A stretch of 64,000 nt of DNA from Garcia nutans (Eukaryota > Streptophyta > Magnoliopsida > Malpighiales > Euphorbiaceae): assembly GCA_947685225.1 (NCBI GenBank), contig CANTUV010000024.1, positions 11,674,001-11,738,000 of the forward strand, given 5' to 3'. The notes under the pieces are model-generated. The model saw nothing but the letters and a program-made list of their open reading frames with translations. It had not been told where the DNA came from and did not search any database. Positions within the stretch are counted from its first letter, which is position 1; each line of letters opens with the position of its first letter. Both the position numbers and the translations under genes were made by a program. This document shows positions 33,349 through 45,280 of this stretch, piece after piece.

Positions 33349-34599
33349 ATATACTCTCTGAGAAGATCTGGCCTCGTCCGGTCTACTGTCTCTAGATGAA
33401 GATCCTCCTCTCTGACTAAACCCGGATCTACCACCCCTACTAAAACCTCTGCCCCTTCAACCACCTCTACTGACACTAGGTTGAGAAACTGCAGTATCAG
33501 CCTGCCTATACTCCTACATCTCAGGACAATCTCTAATAAAATGAGCTGGTGACCCACATTTATAACACCCAGCTGATCCACTAATCTTTCAACAAACACC
33601 TCCATGGGTCTTACCACAATGCTCACATACAGGTGGAGTAGACCTCTGAACCACAGGGGTCGGAGCACTAGCTACAGAAGCTGTCAGCCTCGGCCTCTGT
33701 CTCTGATACTGAACTGATCTACCCGACTGTCTCTGGGTTCTACTGGTTCTCGGAACAAAACCTCCTCGACCCCTCTTCATAGATGAAGACCCTGTCTCAA
33801 ACTGGGATCTCCTTACCCTGGTCTCTTCCTCAGTAGCCACTGCTGCAATACCCTGGGCTCTTTCCACACTCCTAGCTGCTACAACAAGCTGGAAAAAATC
33901 CTTGTATCTAGAACCAGCCACAAGACACATAATAGAGGGTCACAATCCCGCCTCAAATCTTCTACACCGGTCTATCTCGTCTGAAATAATACCTCCAGCA
34001 TAGTGACTCAACCGGATATATTCAATCTCATACTCTGTCACAGTCCGGCTGTCCTGCTTCAAATTCATAAATTCCATCTTCTTAACATCTTTATACTCCC
34101 TCGGAGTATATTTCAGCTCAAACTCCGGTAGAAAATCACTGTAGGACAATGTAGGTGGATCATCCATAGCATGAGGAACTGTCTTCCACCAATCATAGGC
34201 ATCTTTCTGCAGGAGGGATTTGGCATAGTCAAATTTCTCATCCGAAGTGGCTTACAACTGTATGAATATTCTCTGTACCTTATCCAACCACTGCTCAGCC
34301 ACTGCAGGATCGGTAGTGCCCAAGAAATCTTCAGCCCCATATTTCCTTAACTTGTCATAACGTCTTACCGGCATCTGAGGCTGTGGTGGTGGTGGTGGTG
34401 GTGGTGGCTGCACTGGAGCTCCCCTCAACAGTTCTACCATATGCCTTAACCAACCCGGCGGAGCCTCCTCAGCAGCTGATCTCTCTGGCACAGAAACAGG
34501 TGCCTCACTACCCCTCTCAATCCTAGCTCCATCTCTACTCTCTTCAGGAGCTACACTTTCCGCACTACCCTCAACAGACTATCGTGAATGAGATGCCAT
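33349..34599 (-). pseudogene. Tekay A gag with multiple nonsense codons
   Basis: Collinear with gag of copy B. Start ATG at 34599-34597. Stop codons at 34579-34581 (codon 7, shared with B), 34252-34254, 33940-33942, 33589-33591, 33514-33516 and 33457-33459, where B has sense codons at the last five. Two of the five fit single C-to-T or G-to-A coding-strand changes at Gln and Trp codons and one at an Arg (CGA) codon. Includes a GGT-repeat polyproline stretch (34384-34410) and the CCHC knuckle region. Dead gene. Confidence 0.85.
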
Positions 34600-34750
34600 C
34601 TCTACCTATATCTGCAAACACAGCAGAATATTCCTCATTAAAGATCAAAGACTGCCATACCAAAACATGTATTTTACACTAAAAACCCACTTTAAAAATC
34701 AAAATTTTCTTTTTCTTACAATTGACCTAGGTTGAGAATCTCAAACCTAG

Positions 34751-34762
34751 GCTCTGATACCA
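34751..34762 (-). other. Primer binding site of Tekay A (tRNA-iMet)
   Basis: Minus-strand TGGTATCAGAGC, five bases from the end of the middle LTR. This matches the 3' end of plant initiator tRNA-Met, standard for Tekay elements. Confidence 0.9.
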
Positions 34763-35291
34763 AAAATTGTAACACCCCTTCTCAACCTACATATGTAAGC
34801 CGAGTAGAGGCGCCACACTATCCTAATGTTGCTACCAATTTTACTTAGTCAAATTTTTAGTTCCTAATTTTACAGAAATTTTGCCATAGTATTGCCTAAA
34901 AATTGAGTCCCAAGTGTCGACAAAACTGGTTTTTTTTTTCTTCTGATTTTTAAAACATTTTACACAAACCAATGCAAATAAAATCATTCTCAGTACACTC
35001 CCAATAAATCCCCCTTATAACCTCAACTACAACCTGCAAAAAAGGATTTACACTTCTAGTACAATATAAAGTAAAGGTTTATTATGAAATACAGTAGATA
35101 AAATATTTGTTCACTATACAGCGGAAAATAACAATATTTACAAATTCATATATATATCCAAACTCAAGTTTTACAACCCATAAAATTTATACATTTCTTT
35201 GGCAGTCAGTCTTTGATCTTTAAGCCCACTATCAACACCTCAAAATCTAGACTTGACTCGGCCTAGAGGAACTCTCTGGTTCTTCCCTGTC

Positions 35292-35333
35292 ACCTGCGCG
35301 AAGAATCACATTCGCGCTAAGCCAACGGCTTAG
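35292..35333 (-). other. Conserved double hairpin with CAGGT, middle LTR
   Basis: Minus strand: CTAAGCC/GGCTTAG with a three-base loop, then GCGCGAA/TTCGCGC with an eight-base loop, then CAGGT (plus-strand acctg 35292-35296). The copy at 42983-43024 in the right LTR is identical. Confidence 0.75.
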
Positions 35334-35559
35334 TTGTACAAATTACAGTGCTATGATGCTTTAATGCCATGCTAATGTCACACAATAAAGATTCAAGATC
35401 AATTCAAGAGAATATTATATTTCAAATCTTACCGGTTTAAATAATGTATGTATAGTAGTCATCTCATTATTCATTTGTTTCACCATTCAATAGTCACATT
35501 TAAACAAACACAAGCATGGGCCCAAAAATAATCTAATATGCCATTCAAAGTTCAGAGTT

Positions 35560-35774
35560 ACTATTTTGGTCTATAATCATAATCATCAATACATTTATCC
35601 ATGGATATTCAACTAGATTTGAGTTTACGACCCAGTCATTTCACCCAATCTAGTTTCAATAATTTGTTTTTGAGGCTTACGACCCGGTCATTTCACCCAA
35701 AAAACATCACATTTCACAATTTTCAACTGGAATCGGCTTACGACCCGGTCATTTCACCTATCCAGTGATTTATA
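35560..35774 (-). repeat. Variable repeat cassette, TACGACCCGGTCATTTCACC type
   Basis: Three units of tttacgaccc(a/g)gtcatttcaccc (plus-strand sense), near 35622, 35676 and 35734, between CAGAGTT (35553-35559) and GGCATGCC (35775-35782) plus AACTCTG (35794-35800). The right LTR has the same cassette between 43250 and 43466. The sequence is unrelated to the cassettes of the other LTR subfamilies. Confidence 0.8.
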
Positions 35775-37589
35775 GGCATGCCGCCAAAACCAGAACTCTG
35801 AAAATTGAATAAACATATTAGGCACACAACCATTTCATTCATTTGTTTATCAATATATTTTCATTTTATTTCTCATTTCATATTCCACAATTAATTAGGC
35901 AACAATGCCTCCATTACATATTTCATTTGCATATCATAGCCAATAACCATGGCATCATATCTCAAATGATCTCAAATCACAATAAAACAATTCTTCATAA
36001 TATCATATCTTTCACATTTCATTTCATCATCACATCTTTTACATTTCATATTCCATATTTCATTTCATCATTCAAATGGATATAATCAATGGCATTAACA
36101 CATATTTTACATACTCATCACAACATTCACATCATACCAAACATACATTATTAATATGCATTAACAATGTATTAGATTTCTTAACACATTTACAATCAAA
36201 TGTATGTTAAATCTCAACATCATATGAATGTATGAAATAATGTAATTTGTACTTACCTTAAAACCAACTCACACCAATCTATACACTTACTCTTCCAAGA
36301 ATCCTCAACACTTAGGCTAGGGCAAATCAACCTCTTCACAACCTAATCCAAAAGGATTATTAGCAAAATGACCATATGAATACTACATTCTGGTTTTAGA
36401 CTCTACTCTATCCTTATTTTGAAAATTTGTATAAAATAATCTACTTGACTAAAAATTCTAAAATTTTTAAAGAACTAAATTTTACATCTTAAAATCATTC
36501 CTTTAAAATTTCAGATCAAACTGAATAAAAAATCTTGGTCAAATAGTTCACTCAACCAGACTGCCCCAATTGCCCTGCATCCTGGCAGCAGTTCTGAACT
36601 TTGTGAATTCCATAAATTAAATTCACTCAACGTGGTTCCAAATTATTTTTATCAAATACTAGACTCACTAAGAAACAACATATCCAAAATTCAATTGAAT
36701 ATGATTTTTCTACATTTTATTAAAAATCCCGAAATTTAGTTGTCTCAGTTAAGGTACCTGCTGGAACAGGTTTAGTAAAAATAATCTTTCCAAAATCATA
36801 ACCATTCCAAAATCGAATCAACATATTTTTCAGTCATTCTAGACTCATAGAGGCACAACATATCAAAAATTCACTTCAAGAACATTTTTCTATATTTAAT
36901 TAAAAATCATATAAGTCACAGCCTTTACTAATTGTAAAACAGAAAAATTTTCACTAAACACAACTCTTCCTATTCCATCACCAACACCAACCTAACTTCT
37001 TATCTTTAATTCCATTTCAACACTTACAAACACACCACAAGCAATCCTAACCATATTATCAACAACACTTCATCAAACTCAAAAATAACTTCAAAAACAA
37101 CAAGAGCAATCAAGAGAGAACTTACCAAAATAATGAAATTTCTTGAAATTCCAACTTATTTATTTGAAATCTCCTTCAATTTTGGTCTTGGAAAATCAAA
37201 TCCCTCTTTTGCTCTCTTGCTTGAGTGATGGCCGGCCAAACACAAAGGAAGAAGAAGAAAAATAATTATGAATGGCAAAGTCAACTTTACTCTCTTCTTT
37301 AAACCTCCACCAAGTAATTTAAAAAGAAAATTACTTAAATACCCTCACCTATTTATTTTACTTCTCTTTCACTTATTACCCTATTTAGTAATTTCACAAA
37401 GAACAAAATAAATATCCTCATCCCTTGACCAACACATTTGACTTGTATATATGTTGTATATATTTCCATATACACAACATATACACTTTCCTTTAAATTT
37501 CTTTTCTCTCCCAAATTAACATATACATTTTAATTCAAATAAAACAACAATTATACTAAAACTTCTAAGCACATTTTTGGGATATTACA

Positions 37590-37602
37590 ATTCTCCCCCT
37601 CT
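37590..37602 (-). other. Polypurine tract of Tekay B
   Basis: On the minus strand AGAGGGGGAGAAT lies directly before TGTAATATCCC of the 3' LTR. This is the usual place and composition of the plus-strand primer. Confidence 0.85.
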
Positions 37603-37635
37603 AAAAAGAAATTTCGTCCCCGAAATTACCTGATA

Positions 37636-40500
37636 TCAAGTCTGAAACAGTTGAGGATATTGATCTCGCATCGCTTGCTCACTCTCCCAAGTTGCCTCTT
37701 CTCTACCATGATTCTTCCAAAGAACCTTTACAAGTGGCACTTTCTTATTTCTCAATTCTTTCACTTCATGTGCCAAAATAGCAATTGGTTCTTCTTCAAA
37801 AGTTAGATCTGGACTGACCTCAATAGATTCAACTGGTAAAACATGAGATGGGTCAGATCTATACCTTCGCAACATAGAAACATGGAAGACATTATGGATT
37901 CTATCCAACTCAGGCGGCAAAGCAAGACGATAAGCAACAGGTCCAACTCTTTCTAATATCTCATACGGTCCAATAAATCGAGGACTTAGCTTCCCTTTTT
38001 GACCAAATCTCAATATCTTTTTCCAAGGAGACACTTTCAAAAATACTTTTTCTCCAACATCAAAATCTATGTCTCTCCTCTTCAAATCTGAATAAGACTT
38101 CTGTCGGTCTGAAGCTGCTTTCAACCTATCCCGAATCATCTTCACTTTTTCTTCAGTCTCTTTAATCAGATCAGGACCAACCAATTTGCCTTCCCCAATT
38201 TCATTCCAACATAAAGGCGTTCTACATTTTCTTCCATACAATGCCTCAAATGGTGCCATTCCAATACTGGATTGATGACTGTTGTTGTAAGCAAATTCTA
38301 CAAGTGGCAAAAATCTATCCCAACTTCCAGAGAAATCAATGACACAGCTTCTCAACATATCCTCAATAATCTGTATCACTCTCTCTGATTGCCCATCTGT
38401 CTGCGGATGAAAAGCAGTGCTAAAGTGCAATCGAGAACCCAAAGCACCATGTAAACTCTTCCAAAACCTCGAAGTAAACCGGGGATCTCGATCTGACACT
38501 AAAGAAAATGGGACTCCATGCAACTTCACTATCTCACTAATATACAGCTCAGCCAACTTCTCAAGTGAATAGTCCATCCGAACCGGAAGAAAATGAGCTG
38601 TCTTTGTCAACCTATCAACAATCACCCAAATGGCATCATGCTTCCTCTGTGTCAAAGGTAAACCAGACACAAAATCCATTGTCACTCTCTCCCATTTCCA
38701 TTCAGGCACTGATAAAGGTTGAAGCAACCCTGTTGGAACTTGATGTTCAGCTTTCACCCTCTGACAAGTGAGACATTTGGACACAAATTCTGCTATGTCT
38801 CTCTTCATACCAGACCACCAATAATGCTGTCTCAATTCATGGTACATCTTTGTACTTCCCGGATGCATAGCAAAAATCGATTGGTGTGCTTCCTCCAAAA
38901 TAACCTTTTTCAAACTATCGTTATCAGGAACACACAATCTATCCTTAAACCAAAGGCTACCATCACTTCTCACAAAGAAATCTCGGCTCTCCCCGTTTTG
39001 GCAATCTGAAACAATCTTCTGGATTTTCTCATCTGTCAATTGAGCCTCCTTAATCTGATCTAACAATACTGGTCTCAAATGCAACTGAGCCAACAATGCA
39101 CCATCATTACATGCTTCAAAACTAGCATGTAACGCTCTCAACTCAACAAGCAACGAGAGCGAATAAATAGCCAAACCTGCCAGAGACTTCCAACTCAAAG
39201 CGTCAGCAACTACATTTGCCTTACCAGGATGATAATCAATCAAACAGTCATAGTCTTTGATCAGTTCTAACCATCGCCTTTGTCGAAGATTCAGCTCCCT
39301 CTGGACACCCAAATATTTCAAACTTTTATGATCTGTATAGATAAAATATTTCTCCCCATACAAGTAGTGTCGCCAAATCTTCAAAGCAAATACTATAGCT
39401 GCCAATTCCAGATCATGTGTCGGATAATTAAGCTCATACGGCTTCAATTGCCGAGAAGCATAAGCTACAACTTTACCCTCTTGCATCAAGACACATCCTA
39501 AACCATTATGTGAAGCATCACTGTAAATCACATATGGTTTATCTTCCACGGGTAAAGTAAGAACAGGTGCTTGAGTCAACATTTCTTTCAACTGATCAAA
39601 ACTAGCTTGACACTGATCTGTCCACACAAATCTAACTCCCTTTCGAAGCAATCTGGTGAGTGGAGTAGCTATCAAAGAAAAACTTTTCACAAACCTTCGA
39701 TAATAGTCTGCCAAACCCAGAAAACTTCTAACTTCAGTTACTGACTTTGGTGGACTCCAATTCAAAATGGCCTCAACTTTACTCGGATTAACTCTTATAC
39801 CATCTGCTGAAACTATATGACCGAGAAAAGTTACTTGGTCAAGCCAAAACTCACACTTTGACAGCTTAGCATACAATTGCTTCTCTCTCAAAATCTGTAA
39901 CACAATTCGCAGATGCTTGTCATGTTCTTCCTTATTACGTGAATACACCAAAATATCATCGATGAAAACCACCACAAACTGATCCAGATAGGGCCGAAAC
40001 ACCCTATTCATCAAATCCATAAAAGCTGCAGGTGCATTCGTCAATCCAAAAGGCATTACCAAAAACTCATAATGCCCATATCTTGTGCGGAAAGCTGTCT
40101 TAGAAACATCTTCAGCTCTAACCATCAATTGATGGTACCCTGATCTCAAATCAATTTTGGAAAATACTGCTGCTCCCTTCAACTGATCAAAGAGATCATC
40201 AATTCGAGGCAAAGGATACTTATTCTTGATAGTTACTTTGTTCAATTGCCTATAATCGATGCACAATCTTAAAGTACCATCCTTTTTCTTCACAAACAAC
40301 ACAGGAGCTCCCCACGGAGAAACACTAGGGCGAATAAAACCTTTATCCAGCAACTCCTCCAACTGCACCTTCAACTCTCTCAATTCAGCAGGTGCCATTC
40401 GATATGGAGTGATAGAGATGGGAGTGGTACCAGGCAACAAATCGATACCAAACTCAACCTCTCTCTCAGGGGGCAACCCTGGCAACTCCTCTGGAAACAC
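37636..40500 (-). CDS. Tekay B pol: RT, RNase H, integrase, chromodomain
   Basis: 954 codons without a stop. RT: residues 65-240, with FIDDILVYS (catalytic DD at 181-182). RNase H: VIYSDASHNG (D327), LELAAIV (E365), IYTDHKS (D390). Integrase: zinc domain H539, H546, C576, C579; core D609 (VTMDFVSGLP), D670 (LVSDRDPRF), E706 (TDGQSERV). GPY/F at about 838-865 (KLSPRFIGPYEIL). Chromodomain-like end at 903-950 (PLVKVLWKNHGREEATW). All catalytic residues are present. The ORF starts at an internal Met after a frame break (see gag), so the protein would need gag-pol continuity to be made. Minus strand, internal to the complex. Confidence 0.9.
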   Translation of the reverse strand: MFPEELPGLPPEREVEFGIDLLPGTTPISITPYRMAPAELRELKVQLEELLDKGFIRPSVSPWGAPVLFVKKKDGTLRLCIDYRQLNKVTIKNKYPLPRIDDLFDQLKGAAVFSKIDLRSGYHQLMVRAEDVSKTAFRTRYGHYEFLVMPFGLTNAPAAFMDLMNRVFRPYLDQFVVVFIDDILVYSRNKEEHDKHLRIVLQILREKQLYAKLSKCEFWLDQVTFLGHIVSADGIRVNPSKVEAILNWSPPKSVTEVRSFLGLADYYRRFVKSFSLIATPLTRLLRKGVRFVWTDQCQASFDQLKEMLTQAPVLTLPVEDKPYVIYSDASHNGLGCVLMQEGKVVAYASRQLKPYELNYPTHDLELAAIVFALKIWRHYLYGEKYFIYTDHKSLKYLGVQRELNLRQRRWLELIKDYDCLIDYHPGKANVVADALSWKSLAGLAIYSLSLLVELRALHASFEACNDGALLAQLHLRPVLLDQIKEAQLTDEKIQKIVSDCQNGESRDFFVRSDGSLWFKDRLCVPDNDSLKKVILEEAHQSIFAMHPGSTKMYHELRQHYWWSGMKRDIAEFVSKCLTCQRVKAEHQVPTGLLQPLSVPEWKWERVTMDFVSGLPLTQRKHDAIWVIVDRLTKTAHFLPVRMDYSLEKLAELYISEIVKLHGVPFSLVSDRDPRFTSRFWKSLHGALGSRLHFSTAFHPQTDGQSERVIQIIEDMLRSCVIDFSGSWDRFLPLVEFAYNNSHQSSIGMAPFEALYGRKCRTPLCWNEIGEGKLVGPDLIKETEEKVKMIRDRLKAASDRQKSYSDLKRRDIDFDVGEKVFLKVSPWKKILRFGQKGKLSPRFIGPYEILERVGPVAYRLALPPELDRIHNVFHVSMLRRYRSDPSHVLPVESIEVSPDLTFEEEPIAILAHEVKELRNKKVPLVKVLWKNHGREEATWESEQAMRDQYPQLFQT

Positions 40501-40531
40501 ATCTGGAAACTCTGCAACTGTGGTTATATTA

Positions 40532-42292
40532 TCAAGTTGAGAACCCCCCTACTCTAGTATCCACAACATGAGCAAGATAAGCATCACACCCTTTTCTAAT
40601 CAACCTTCTAGCTGTTACAGCTGATACAAACAAGGATGCAAATTGTCTCTGCTCACTATATACTAAGATACTTCTACCATCACCAGTTCTCAAAGTAACA
40701 CATTTCTTTTGACAATCCACTATAGCTCCATGCTTAGACAACCAATCCATGCCTAAGATCAAATCATATTCTTTAAAAGGCATTTCAATTAAATCACCAA
40801 GAAACTCCTCACCAACAGCACTCTCACGATGCACCCTACTCACCACAACACTATGTCCTAAAGGATTGGTCACTAAGACATCAAATCCTAAGGACTCTGA
40901 ATGCAATTCAGACACAGGCAAGATAGATACACTTATGTATGAATGAGTTGATCCTGGATCAATCAAAGCAAGAACTGAAATGCCAAACAAAGAGAATGTA
41001 CCAGCTATAACTGTTGAAGCATCTGGCTGCCTCTGCATCACATATACTCTCTGAGAAGATCCGGCCTCGTCTGGTCTACTGTCTCTAGATGAAGATCCTC
41101 CTCTCTGACTAAACCCGGATCTACCACCCCTACTAAAACCTCTGCCCCTTCGACCACCTCTGCTGACACTAGGTCGAGAAGCTGCAGTATCAGCCTGCCT
41201 ATACTCATGCATCTCAGGACAATCTCTAATAAAATGAGCTGGTGGCCCACATTTATAACACCCAGCTGATCCACTAATCTTCCAACAAACACCTCCATGG
41301 GTCTTACCACAATGCTCACATACAGGTGGAGTAGACCTCTGAACCACAGGGGTCGGAGCACTAGCTACAAAAGCTGTCAGCCTCGGCCTCTGTCTCTGAT
41401 ACTGAACTGATCTCCCCGACTGTCTCTGGGTTCTACTGGTTCGCAGAACAAAACCTCCTCGACCCCTCTTCATAGATGAAGACCCTGTCTCAAACTGGGA
41501 TCTCCTTACCCTGGTCTCTTCCTCAGTAGCCACTGCTGCAAAACCCTGGGCTCTTTCCACACTCCTAGCTGCTGGAACAAGCTGGGAAAAATCCTGGTAT
41601 CTAGAACCAGCCACAAGACACATAATAGAGGGTCTCAATCCCGCCTCAAATCTTCTACACCGGTCTATCTCGTCTGAAATAATACCTCCAGCATAGTGAC
41701 TCAACCGGATATATTCAATCTCATACTCTGTCACAGTCCGGTTGTCCTGCTTCAAATTCATAAATTCCATCTTCTTAACATCTTTATACTCCCTCGGAGT
41801 ATATTTCAGCTCAAACTCCGGTAGAAAATCACTGTAGGACAATGTAGGTGGATCATCCATAGCATGAGGAACTGTCTTCCACCAATCATAGGCATCTTTC
41901 TGCAGGAGGGATCTGGCATAGTCAAATTTCTCATCCGAAGTGGCTTGCAACTGTATGAATATTCTCTGTACCTTATCCAACCACTGCTCAGCCACTGCAG
42001 GATCGGTAGTGCCCAAGAAATCTTCAGCCCCATATTTCCTTAACTTGTCATAACGTCTTACCGGCATCTGAGGCTGTGGTGGTGGTGGTGGTGGTGGTGG
42101 CTGCACTGGAGCTCCCCTCAACAGTTCTACCATATGCCTTAACCAACCCGGCGGAGCCTCCTCAGCAGCTGATCTCTCTGGCACAGAAACAGGTGCCTCA
42201 CTACCCCTCTCAATCCTAGCTCCATCTCTGCTCTCTTCAGGAGCTACACTTTCCGCACTACCCTCAACAAACTATCGTGAATGAGATGCCAT
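40532..42292 (-). pseudogene. Tekay B gag and protease, almost intact
   Basis: The natural start is ATG at 42292-42290 (MASHSR), but codon 7 is TAG (42274-42272). The open part runs from 42184 (a GTG codon) for 550 codons. Gag capsid with FDYARSLLQKDAYDWWKTV and FLPEFELKYTPREYKDVKK; atypical C289-C292-H296-C300 and CCHC C309-C312-H317-C322; an RG-rich stretch 341-372; protease DPGSTHSYIS at 409-418 and ILGMDWLSKHG. The frame is lost at a run of six C (plus strand 40544-40549); copy A has five there (32852-32856). Tekay elements normally have one gag-pol frame, so B is disabled twice or carries sequence errors. Confidence 0.85.
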
Positions 42293-42443
42293 CTCTACCT
42301 ATATCTGCAAACACAGCAGAATATTCCTCATTAAAGATCAAAGACTGCCATACCAAAACATGTATTTTACACTAAAAACCCACTTTAAAAATCAAAATTT
42401 TCTTTTTCTTACAATTGACCTAGGTTGAGAATCTCAAACCTAG

Positions 42444-42455
42444 GCTCTGATACCA
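42444..42455 (-). other. Primer binding site of Tekay B (tRNA-iMet)
   Basis: Minus-strand TGGTATCAGAGC, five bases inside the 5' LTR end at 42461. Confidence 0.9.
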
Positions 42456-42460
42456 AAAAT

Positions 42461-45280
42461 TGTAACACCCCTTCTCAACCAACATATGTAAGCCGAGTAG
42501 AGGCGCCACACTATCCTAATGTTGCTACCAATTTTACTTAGTCAAATTTTTAGTTCCGAATTTTACAGAAATTTTGCCATAGTATTGCCTAAAAATTGAG
42601 TCCCAAGTGTCGACAAAACTGGTTTTTTTTTCTTCTGATTTTTAAAACATTTTACACAAACCAATGCAAATAAAATCATTCTCAGTACACTCCCAATAAA
42701 TCCCCCTTATAACCTCAACTACAACCTGCAAAAAGGATTTACACTTCTAGTACAATATAAAGTAAAGGTTTATTATGAAATACAATAGATAAAATATTTG
42801 TTCACTATGCAGCGGAAAATAACAATATTTACAAATTCATATATATATCCAAACTCAAGTTTTACAACCCATAAAATTTATACATTTCTTTGGCAGTCAG
42901 TCTTTGATCTTTAAGCCCACTATCAACACCTCAAAATCTAGACTTGACTCGGCCTAGAGGAACTCTCTGGTTCTTCCCTGTCACCTGCGCGAAGAATCAC
43001 ATTCGCGCTAAGCCAACGGCTTAGTTGTACAAATTACAGTGCTATGATGCTTTAATGCCATGCTAATGTCACACAATAAAGATTCAAGATCAATTCAAGA
43101 GAATATTATATTTCAAATCTTACCGGTTTCAATAATGTATGTATAGTAGTCATCTCATTATTCATTTGTTTCACCATTCAATAGTCACATTTAAACAAAC
43201 ACAAGCATGGGCCCAAAAATAATCTAATATGCCATTCAAAGTTCAGAGTTACTGTTTTGGACTATAATCATAATCATCAATACATTTATCCATGGATATT
43301 CAACTAGATTTGAGTTTACGACCCAGTCATTTCACCCAATCTAGTTTCAATAATTTGTTTTTGAGGCTTACGACTCGGTCATTTCACCCCAAAAACATCA
43401 CATTTCACAATTTTCAACTGGAATCGGCTTACGACCCGGTCATTTCACCTATCCAGTGATTTATAGGCATGCCGCCAAAACCAGAACTCTGAAAATTGAA
43501 TAAACATATTAGGCACACAACCATTTCATTCATTTGTTTATCAATATATTTTCATTTTATTTCTCATTTCATATTCCACAATTAATTAGGCAACCATGCC
43601 TCCATTACATATTTCATTTGCATATCATAGCCAATAACCATGGCATCATATCTCAAATGATCTCAAATCACAATAAAACAATTCTTCATAATATCATATC
43701 TTTCACATTTCATTTCATCATCACATCTTTTACATTTCATATTCCATATTTCATTTCATCATTCAAATGGATATAATCAATGGCATTAACACATATTTTG
43801 CATACTCATCACAACATTCACATCATACCAAACATACATTATTAATATGCATTAACAATGTATTAGATTTCTTAACACATTTACAATTAAATGTATGTTA
43901 AATCTCAACATCATATGAATGTATGAAATAATGTAATTTGTACTTACCTTAAAACCAACTCACACCAATCTATACACTTACTCTTCCAAGAATCCTCAAC
44001 ACTTAGGCTAGGGCAAATCAACCTCTTCACAACCTAATCCAAAAGGATTATTAGCAAAATGACCATATGAATACTACATTCTGGTTTTAGACTCTACTCT
44101 ATCCTTATTTTGAAAATTTGTATAAAATAATCTACTTGACTAAAAATTCTAAAATTTTTAAAGAACTAAATTTTACATCTTAAAATCATTCCTTTAAAAT
44201 TTCAGATCAAACTGAATACAAAATCTTGGTCAAATAGTTCACTCAACCAGACTACCCCAATTGCCCTGCATCCTGGCAGCAGTTCTGAACTTTGTGAATT
44301 CCATAAATTAAATTCACTCAACGTGGTTCCAAATTATTTTTCTCAAATACTAGACTCACTAAGAAACAATATATCCAAAATTCAATTGAATATGATTTTT
44401 CTACATTTTATTAAAAATCCCGAAATATAGCTGTCTCAGTTAAGGTACCTGCTGGAACAGGTTTAGTAAAAATAATCTTTCCAAAATCATAACCATTCCA
44501 AAATCGAATCAACATATTTTTCAGTCATTCTAGACTCATAGAGGCACAACATATCAAAAATTCACTTCAAGAACATTTTTCTATATTTAATTAAAAATCA
44601 TATAAGTCACAGCCTTTACTAATTGTAAAACAGAAAAATTTTCACTAAACACAACTCTTCCTATTCCATCACCAACACCAACCTAACTTCTTATCTTTAA
44701 TTCCATTTCAACACTTACAAACACACCACAAGCAATCCTAACCATATTATCAACAACACTTCATCAAACTCAAAAATAACTTCAAAAACAACAAGAGCAA
44801 TCAAGAGAGAACTTACCAAAATAATGAAATTTCTTGAAATTCCAACTTGTTTATTTGAAATCTCCTTCAATTTTGGTCTTGGAAAATCAAATCCCTCTTT
44901 TGCTCTCTTGCTTGAGTGATGGCCGGCCAAACACAAAGGAAGAAGAAGAAAAATAATTATGAATGGCAAAGTCAACTTTACTCTCTTCTTTAAACCTCCA
45001 CCAAGTAATTTAAAAAGAAAATTACTTAAATACCCTCACCTATTTATTTTACTTCTCTTTCACTTATTACCCTATTTAGTAATTTCACAAAGAACAAAAT
45101 AAATATCCTCATCCCTTGACCAACACATTTGACTTGTATATATGTTGTATATATTTCCATATACACAACATATACACTTTCCTTTAAATTTCTTTTCTCT
45201 CCCAAATTAACATATACATTTTAATTCAAATAAAACAACAATTATACTAAAACTTCTAAGCACATTTTTGGGATATTACA
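42461..45280 (-). repeat. Tekay B 5' LTR
   Basis: 2820 bp, nearly identical to 34768-37589. Contains the double hairpin (42983-43024), the TACGACCC cassette (43251-43465, bracketed by 43244-43250 and 43485-43491) and the same splice-donor-like sites. The small minus-strand ORF at 44715-44975, which begins with a hydrophobic stretch, lies in this LTR; I regard it as incidental. Confidence 0.9.

Larger units (their letters stand above)
34768..37589 (-). repeat. Tekay middle LTR (shared by A and B)
   Basis: 2822 bp, minus strand TGTAATATCCC...GGGGTGTTACA. It differs from 42461-45280 by few scattered substitutions and small indels, for example at 34789 and 34876. Contains splice-donor-like ttggtaagttc (minus strand, near 37123) and ttaaggtaagtac (near 36253), a ggccggcc site near 37233, the TACGACCC cassette and the double hairpin. 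It serves as 3' LTR for B and 5' LTR for A. Confidence 0.9.
31529..45280 (-). mobile_element. Tekay-like three-part complex: LTR-B-LTR-A(truncated)
   Basis: Minus-strand order: LTR 45280-42461, internal B 42460-37590, LTR 37589-34768, internal A 34767-31529. The middle LTR has B's polypurine tract on one side and A's primer site on the other, so it is shared. The two LTRs are nearly identical by eye. A ends abruptly inside RNase H at 31529 against element 2 sequence. On the right the complex joins the 3' LTR of element 2 with TTTTT next to the LTR end. The left TSD is gone with the deletion. Chromodomain, DPGST protease and tRNA-iMet primer site place it in the Tekay (Del) chromoviruses. Confidence 0.85.

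Noticed and set aside
44715..44975. 86-codon minus-strand ORF in the Tekay LTR with a signal-peptide-like start
   Set aside because: It lies in LTR sequence and no equivalent frame was recognised in the other LTR subfamilies. The hydrophobic start comes from T-rich DNA.
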